Part shown: positions 58,471 to 64,000 of the stretch, piece by piece | How positions within the stretch are numbered: position 1 is the stretch's first letter | Layout of the letters: every line of letters begins with the position of its first letter | Source of the DNA: Cordia subcordata | Lineage: Eukaryota; Streptophyta; Magnoliopsida; Boraginales; Cordiaceae | DNA: 64,000 bases | Assembly (NCBI GenBank): GCA_028554755.1 | Contig: JAPTOF010000016.1 | Span: 3,943,001-4,007,000 of the forward strand | Direction of reading: 5' to 3' | Notes under the pieces: generated by a model | Databases searched by the model: none | Seen by the model: the letters and a program-made list of their open reading frames with translations, nothing else | Told to the model about the DNA's origin: nothing | Translations under genes and position numbers: made by a program

Positions 58471-59156
58471 AAATTCGGACCGAAAATTAGAATTAAGAAT
58501 GGCAATTATATTCCATCTTACCCCTCTATACTGGAGTAAGGCAAGAGTTGAATTAGGGTAGGGTAGGGTAGCGTAGGGTGGGATAGAGTCTTTTGCTCTT
58601 ATCCTACTTTGTCCTGTTGATCTTGTTGACTAATGCTTTATAGAGGTAGGACGAGATGTTTTTTCATTTGATAAGGGCAGCAATGATATCAGGAATTAAC
58701 CACTGTACCATGTATAGAATAAGGTAGGGATAGAGATTTTTTTACTAGATGTGAAATAAAGATTAACAAGCCCCACCCCTTACCTGTTCCATTGTCGACA
58801 CTAATTGAGATGGATTTTAAATTTGTGTTTGTTGACATAGCTTTTATTTGGTTGAAATGGTGGCAACCCTGTTGAATTATGAGTTTTAAACTGAGTGAGG
58901 AAGGGTTTGGTGTTATCGTTATTTTTACCTTTGAGTTTGATGAGTTGGAAAGTGACGATATATTGATTTGGAATAATAATTCTCACGTGTTGTTATTTTT
59001 ATTTTTATTTTTATTTTTGAGGATTATCTAGTAGTACCAAATTCTTTCTAGCCACAATGTTACTATGTTCATGTTAGCCTATTACCAGCTTTAAATAAAT
59101 CTTTGAGGGGATGTCACAGTAAAGATATAATGGACTTGTTTGAATTAATTTTTTCA

Positions 59157-59187
<31 letters not shown>

Positions 59188-59405
59188 TTGAAAAGTTTAC
59201 TTTTTTAGTTTCTTATAAAAGTTTTCAAAAAGATTTTAATCCTTTTTTACTTTAAGAGCTATCTTGTTTAGATCACAAAATCGAACACTAAGATAATCTA
59301 AATTGAGTGGGCATCAAAAACTTATAAATTAAACAAGGGATAGAGTAAAGTAAAATTGAGACACCCATGTTTTGTCGTTCAAAGACACAATAATGCTTAA
59401 CTCAA

Positions 59406-59408
<3 letters not shown>

Positions 59409-59458
<50 letters not shown>
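59409..59458. repeat. (TA)n microsatellite
   Basis: About 25 perfect TA units. A second, shorter TA tract is at about 59162-59187. Confidence 0.93.
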
Positions 59459-59462
<4 letters not shown>

Positions 59463-59865
59463 TAAACCTAAATGAATATACTAGAATTAATTTTTATAAA
59501 TATTTTAAAATAATAAAAAACACACAAAAATTAAAAAATAATAAAAAAATTACATTTATAAGTATTTAAAAAACTAAAAAAAACACAGAACTTAAATAAG
59601 CTAGTATTTTATAAACTCAAAACATTGGCGATTAAAATATGAATTTTAGGCAACTTTGAGGTGCTTGGAGTGCTTGCTGAGTGTGTGTGTAAGCACCGAA
59701 AAAGAAAAGCTAGTGAGTAGAGTTTTTGGATATTCACGAACTTTTTACTTTAGTTGCTCAAAAATAGTCAAATAAGCATGGTTAAACACCCTCTTAATAT
59801 TTATAATCTTTCTAACTATTTATAAGTATACTTTACTAACTTATAATAAAGCAAAAAAATATTTA

Positions 59866-60097
59866 GAGCCTATTTGAATTGACTTTTTCGAAAGCGCTTT
59901 TCTTAATAACTTTTGAAAAACAGTTTTTTTAAAAAATTAAAAATTTTGACTTCTAAAAAAAGTTATATTTGAGCCTTTTTTAGAGTTTTATTTTTTTGGA
60001 AGCCAAAATCAAATAGTTATTGTAAATTTAATATAACTTTTTGAGGGAAAAAAACTATTTTTTCTTGAAGAAAAAAAAGTCAATCCAAACAGGCCCT
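59866..60097. repeat. MITE-like family 1, copy G
   Basis: The left end AGAGCCTATTTGAATTGACT mirrors the right end AAAGTCAATCCAAACAGGCC. The interior has 'agcgcttttcttaataactt' and matched A/T runs. Confidence 0.77.
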
Positions 60098-60236
60098 TAA
60101 ACACATGAAACGACAAATTTTATGATGTCCACATATATGACCTTGGAGTTTTAGGCATTTGTTAATAAAATAAACAAAGTTATCTTGTTTGCCAAGTGAA
60201 TGAGACTTTTGCTCTTTCCTTTGAATATAATTTTAA

Positions 60237-60420
60237 GGGTGAATTACTCAACTGCCCCTTGTGGCTTGAGTAATATGCACATATACCCCCTGTGTTTCAG
60301 AAATTAGTTACTTGACCCCCTGTGGTTCTAGTGTCAGTGCACACGAGCCCATTTTGCTAACGTTCATTACATTTTTAACGCCGAGCAGTTAAAAGACATT
60401 GATGCCCTTAAATTTAAACG
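60237..60420 (+). repeat. Probable left terminal region of the MULE
   Basis: GGGTGAATTACTCAACTGCC followed by repeated 'ccccctgtg' words looks like the end of a transposon and stands ~450 bases upstream of the transposase leader intron. The matching right end would be outside the window, so the inverted repeat and the 9 bp target duplication cannot be tested here. Confidence 0.4.
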
Positions 60421-60685
60421 GCTTAATAGCATTTTTCCCAAACAAACACCCTAATTTCGAAAGTAAAAGCCCCAAATCGACGAACCATAATCCTCAAACT
60501 CCTAACATTCAATCAACAAACAACGAAGATCATAATCAACAAACCCTTATCATCTGGTAGTGTTGAAATCTCCAGCATTGGTGAAGACTTGAACTGCAAC
60601 CAACAAACAACGAAGATCGAAGCATCGGTGAAGAGACAAAGTGAAACTCGAAGTGTTGCTATCTGATTTTATATAGAGAATCGAG

Positions 60686-61112
60686 GTAGGTGGGTTAAAT
60701 TTTGCACTTATTCTATTCTTTTCCTTAGTTGTTTTGTCCCCGTATGAGTTTACAAATGTTTGTGTTCGTGGTCCCCTCTTCTGTGGTCCCTTCTTTTTGT
60801 TGGTGCTTCAGAATCTTATGTAGGGTATAATGTTAGGGTTTTTACAAACATTAACTATATAATTATATGACACTTGCATATGTAGGAAAAATTGATGGTT
60901 TGCATGTAATAAACAAGTAGGGTTTGACTTTGAAAGCAACGAAATATATTAAAAAACACTCTGCCTAACAAACTAGGGTTTTAGAACATCTGTTTTACTT
61001 TAACTTTAGGGTTTTATTTTCTGAAATTTGGGGATTAGGGTTCTGAATTTAGGGTTTTCTTCTATTTCTTGCATGTTTATTAATGTTTTTTTCTTTTCTT
61101 TGTTAATTTCAG
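60686..61112 (+). other. 5'UTR intron of the MULE transposase gene
   Basis: The donor ATCGAG then GTAGGT at 60686 and the acceptor TTAATTTCAG at 61112 enclose a T-rich intron that ends two bases before the ATG at 61114. It contains several AGGGTTTT words. Confidence 0.5.
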
Positions 61113-61113
61113 A

Positions 61114-64000
61114 ATGGATGATGATGATATGTACGTCCCTGAAGGATGTTGTGACATTGATGTTTGGATGGGTGAGAACCTTATTACTGAGCCTAAATTG
61201 AAGTATGAAGGTGGTTGGAAGGAGAGGTTTAAGAATGTTTTGTTAGATGAATTTTGTATGTTTGATTTGTGGGCAATGTATCATAAAATGGGTGGGACTA
61301 AGAGCAGTGTGTGTTTTTATTATAGTAAGCCTAGCAAGCCATTTATGGATGATGTAGTGAAAGAGTTTGTAGGAGATGATGACATAAGGAACTTCATAAA
61401 TGCTTTTGAAGGCCTATCATTTGCAGTAATATATATAGAGTGGAAGGTTGTGAACCACTATTATCAATAGACCGGTATGGAAATATCATAGGTAGTAATC
61501 AGATTGTATTATATGAGCCCTTGAAGTGTAGGCATGAGTCTGCACCTGAGTTTGTAGTAAATGGAGTGGAAAATTTGCAAGCAAGTGTAGAAAATGAAGA
61601 GATAGCAGCAGAAAATTTACAGGCAGAAGTAGAAAATGTACAGGTAGGTGCTAAAAATATGTAGGCAGGTGGTGAAAATGTTGAGGTTAGTGCTGAACAT
61701 GTTGAGATAGGTCCAGATTTTGAGCATATGGATGTAGAAAGTGAAGAAGATGTATCTGATTCTGCTGATTCAGATTATATTGTAGCTCATGGCAATCTAG
61801 ATGAGATGGATTCTGACAATCCTAGCTGGTTGTTTGATGAGTTTGAAGGGGAATCTGATGAGGATGTGTTTGAAGAAACTAGCCAGTCTCAGTCTAGTAA
61901 AGAAAAGTACAGAAAAATGTTTAACAAATTGAAGAAGAAATTGGGTAAAAGAAATCAAAGAAGTGGAAAAAATAGAAAAAAGTCTGCAGATGGTATGGAT
62001 TGGGCTAGTGATATGTCAGATGAGGAGTTATAAGAAGTTAAGGAATCTAATGATGAAGGGGATAGAAATCATTTTCCTGTCTTTGATGAAAATGTAAAGA
62101 TGAAGACCTTTGAATTGGAGGTTGGAATGATGTTTAAGAATGTTGATGAATATAGGAAAGTTTTGAGAGATTGGTTAGTGAGGAAGGGTTTTGAGTTTGT
62201 ATTCAAGAAGAATGAAAAATCAAGAGTGACTATTGTATGCCCACATGGATGTGATTTTAGAGTTCATGCATCTCCTGTCCAAGGTAGTGATACCTATATG
62301 GTGAAGACTATGAAAGGTACACATACTTGTGGTTTCAGAGCACAGAATAGACTTGCACACTACAAGTACTTGAGAGGAAGGATAGAGAAAATTGTGAGGG
62401 AACATCCTGGAGATTCTATCTTTGATTTGCAGTCAACCATTATGAAGAAAGTGGAGGTGTCTGTTAGTAGACATAAGACATTAAGAGCTAAGCATGCAGC
62501 TTTGAAGAAGATTCAGGGAGATTGGGGTGAACAGTACTTTAGGCTACGTGACTACTGTGAAACAGTCTTAGTACACAACCCTAAAAGCACTTTGGTGATT
62601 GGTGTAGATAGGTGCTTGCCTAACCCTATCTTTGAAAGAATGTTCTTTTCACTTGGTGCAATGATTGATGGGTTTGTTAGTGGGTGTAGGCCTATAATTG
62701 GCATAGATGGATGCTTCTTGAAGAGTGTATTTGGTGGACAATTGCTAGCAGCAGTGGGAAGAGATGGCAATGATAACATGTTTCCATTAGCAATTGCGGT
62801 GGTGCCAAATGAATGTAAGGAAACTTGGTCATGGTTTCTCAATTAGTTGCACAATGTGATTGGTAACCCAAATGAACATGGTTATTGTTACATATCTGAT
62901 CAACAGAAGGGTCTATTGGAGGTCTTTAGAGAAGAATACCCTAATGTCCATCATAGATTCTATGTGCGGCATATGTATTCAAATTTCAAGGCTAAGTTTG
63001 ATGGTCTAGTGTTGAAAGATCTTATGTGGAAGGCTGCTTCAACATACAATAAGAAACAGTTTGAAAGATTATTAAAAAGAATTGAAAAAGCAAACCCCAA
63101 GGTTGGAGACAAATAAACTGCATATGAATGGCTATCCAAAATCCCTCCTGAAACATGGTCAAGGTCACATTTTCCCACCACTTCAACTTGTGATACATTG
63201 GTGAATAACCTTTGTGAATCTTTCAATAATTACATTCTGGATGCTAGGGAGAAGCCTATTATCACAATGTTTGAAATGATTAGGTGCAAGCTAATGACTA
63301 GGTTTCAAGTGAAAAAAAATGGCATGGAGAAGTATCAAGGAACCATTTGTCCTAATGTGTTAAAGAAGATTATGAATATGAATGAGTCTTTAAAAGGATG
63401 GTGGGCAAATTGGTCTGGACATGAAGAGTATGAGGTTGTACAAGATTGGAACAAACATGTTGTTAATCTAGCAACAAAGACCTGTAGCTGTGGTATGTTT
63501 CAATTGGTAGGATACCCTTGTTGTCATGCAATGGCATGCATAAATAGGCATGGAAAAAGATTGGAGGATTATGTGCATCCATGTTACACTAAGGATGCTT
63601 ATTTGATTGCATACCAAAATATTATACATCCTGTCCCTGGCCCACATAATTATGTGCAAAGTAATGGAAAAACATTAAAACCACCCATTGTTAAGAGAAG
63701 GCCAGGAACGCCAAAGAAGTCAAGAAGAAAAACTGTTGATGAAGGCCAAAGTAGCTCAATCTCAACAAGAAAGGGCTTAACAACTACTTGTGCAAAGTGC
63801 TTGCAAAAGGGTCACAATAAAAGGAGCTGCCCAAATCCATTCCATCCTAAATCACCATTGCAAAGAGAAGGACCATCGTTAACCGAAGAATCCAACAATT
63901 CATCAGTAGAAGGGGATAATGTACTGTTTATAACCTTAAACATTTTTCTTTTACTAACATGGTTACTAATTTCTATTTTTCTTTTGACAGCTCCTTAACA
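61114..64000 (+). pseudogene. MuDR-type (MULE) transposase, broken by stops, cut by window end
   Basis: Mutator-like transposase. Pieces: 61114-61470 (acidic N-terminal part), then another frame from 61440 on, in which stops occur at 61662, 62031, 62844 and 63114, followed by an open part to about 63917. There is an acidic repeat segment (ENLQAEVENVQVG-like, about 61570-61720), a Lys-rich stretch, and a MuDR N-terminal domain (VGMMFKNVDEYRKVLRDW near 62121). The catalytic core still shows the DDE residues: GIDGCFLK (62703), SDQQKGL (62900) and NNLCESFNN (63204). A SWIM zinc finger (CSCGMFQLVGYPCCHA, 63484) and a CCHC knuckle (CAKCLQKGHNKRSC, 63790) follow. A likely last intron runs 63918-63990. 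It is not functional as it stands, but decay seems recent. Confidence 0.9.

Larger units (their letters stand above)
58301..60236. other. Intergenic region between TOM2A and the MULE
   Basis: No gene. It contains a partial family-1 copy (58325-58470), G-rich (TAGGG)n-like text at about 58552-58580, TA microsatellites at about 59162-59187 and 59409-59458, and family-1 copy G (59866-60097). Confidence 0.6.

Noticed and set aside
58552..58580. GTAGGG repeats as an interstitial telomere
   Set aside because: Only a few imperfect TAGGG units, not the plant TTTAGGG; a short chance or slippage repeat is enough.
59372..59569. ORF with a long YIYIYI run
   Set aside because: Translation of a (TA)n microsatellite.
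1..64000. tRNA, rRNA, snoRNA clusters, CRISPR arrays or prokaryotic operons
   Set aside because: No cloverleaf with A and B boxes, no rRNA-like stretch and no regularly spaced repeat with unique spacers was found; the gene structures are plant nuclear.

Overview
The window is nuclear DNA of a flowering plant, almost certainly a eudicot. It is AT-rich. Its genes are split by many GT-AG introns, their products match well-known plant families, and the spaces between them are filled with microsatellites, MITE-like inverted-repeat elements and decayed transposons. I cannot place it below eudicot level from sequence alone. Nothing prokaryotic and no CRISPR array, tRNA or rRNA gene was seen.

Layout from left to right: (1) 1449-3745 (+), the last three exons of an NRT1.5/NPF7.3-type nitrate transporter whose first exon lies left of the window or was not found; (2) 6647-7783 (+), an intronless gene for a 378-residue plant protein I do not recognise; (3) 11001-14435 (+), TOM2B, five exons; (4) 22042-26441 (+), a plastid-type ribose-phosphate pyrophosphokinase (PRS2-like), eight exons; (5) 32298-28731 (-), a type I inositol polyphosphate 5-phosphatase, ten exons; (6) 37900-40463 (-), a small, internally deleted Ty1/copia retrotransposon that still has both LTRs, PBS and PPT; (7) 57111-51840 (-), TOM2A, a tetraspanin-like membrane protein with six coding exons plus a 5'UTR intron; (8) 60237 to the right edge (+), a MuDR-type (MULE) transposase broken by stop codons.

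From memory, Arabidopsis chromosome 1 carries TOM2B (At1g32370), PRS2 (At1g32380), TOM2A (At1g32400) and NRT1.5 (At1g32450) within one short segment. Four of the genes here therefore look like a conserved ancestral neighbourhood that has been rearranged and expanded by repeats. The genes do not form a pathway: they cover xylem nitrate loading, PRPP supply, phosphoinositide turnover and two host membrane factors known from tobamovirus replication.

The most unusual observations are three introns with GC-AG instead of GT-AG borders (in TOM2B, PRS2 and the 5-phosphatase), several MITE-like families with multiple copies in the window (one with at least seven copies, one carrying an internal array of about 42 bp repeats), and a MULE whose nonsense codons are all TAG/TAA, as expected from C-to-T decay of glutamine codons in methylated DNA. 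I found no clearly novel multi-gene system.
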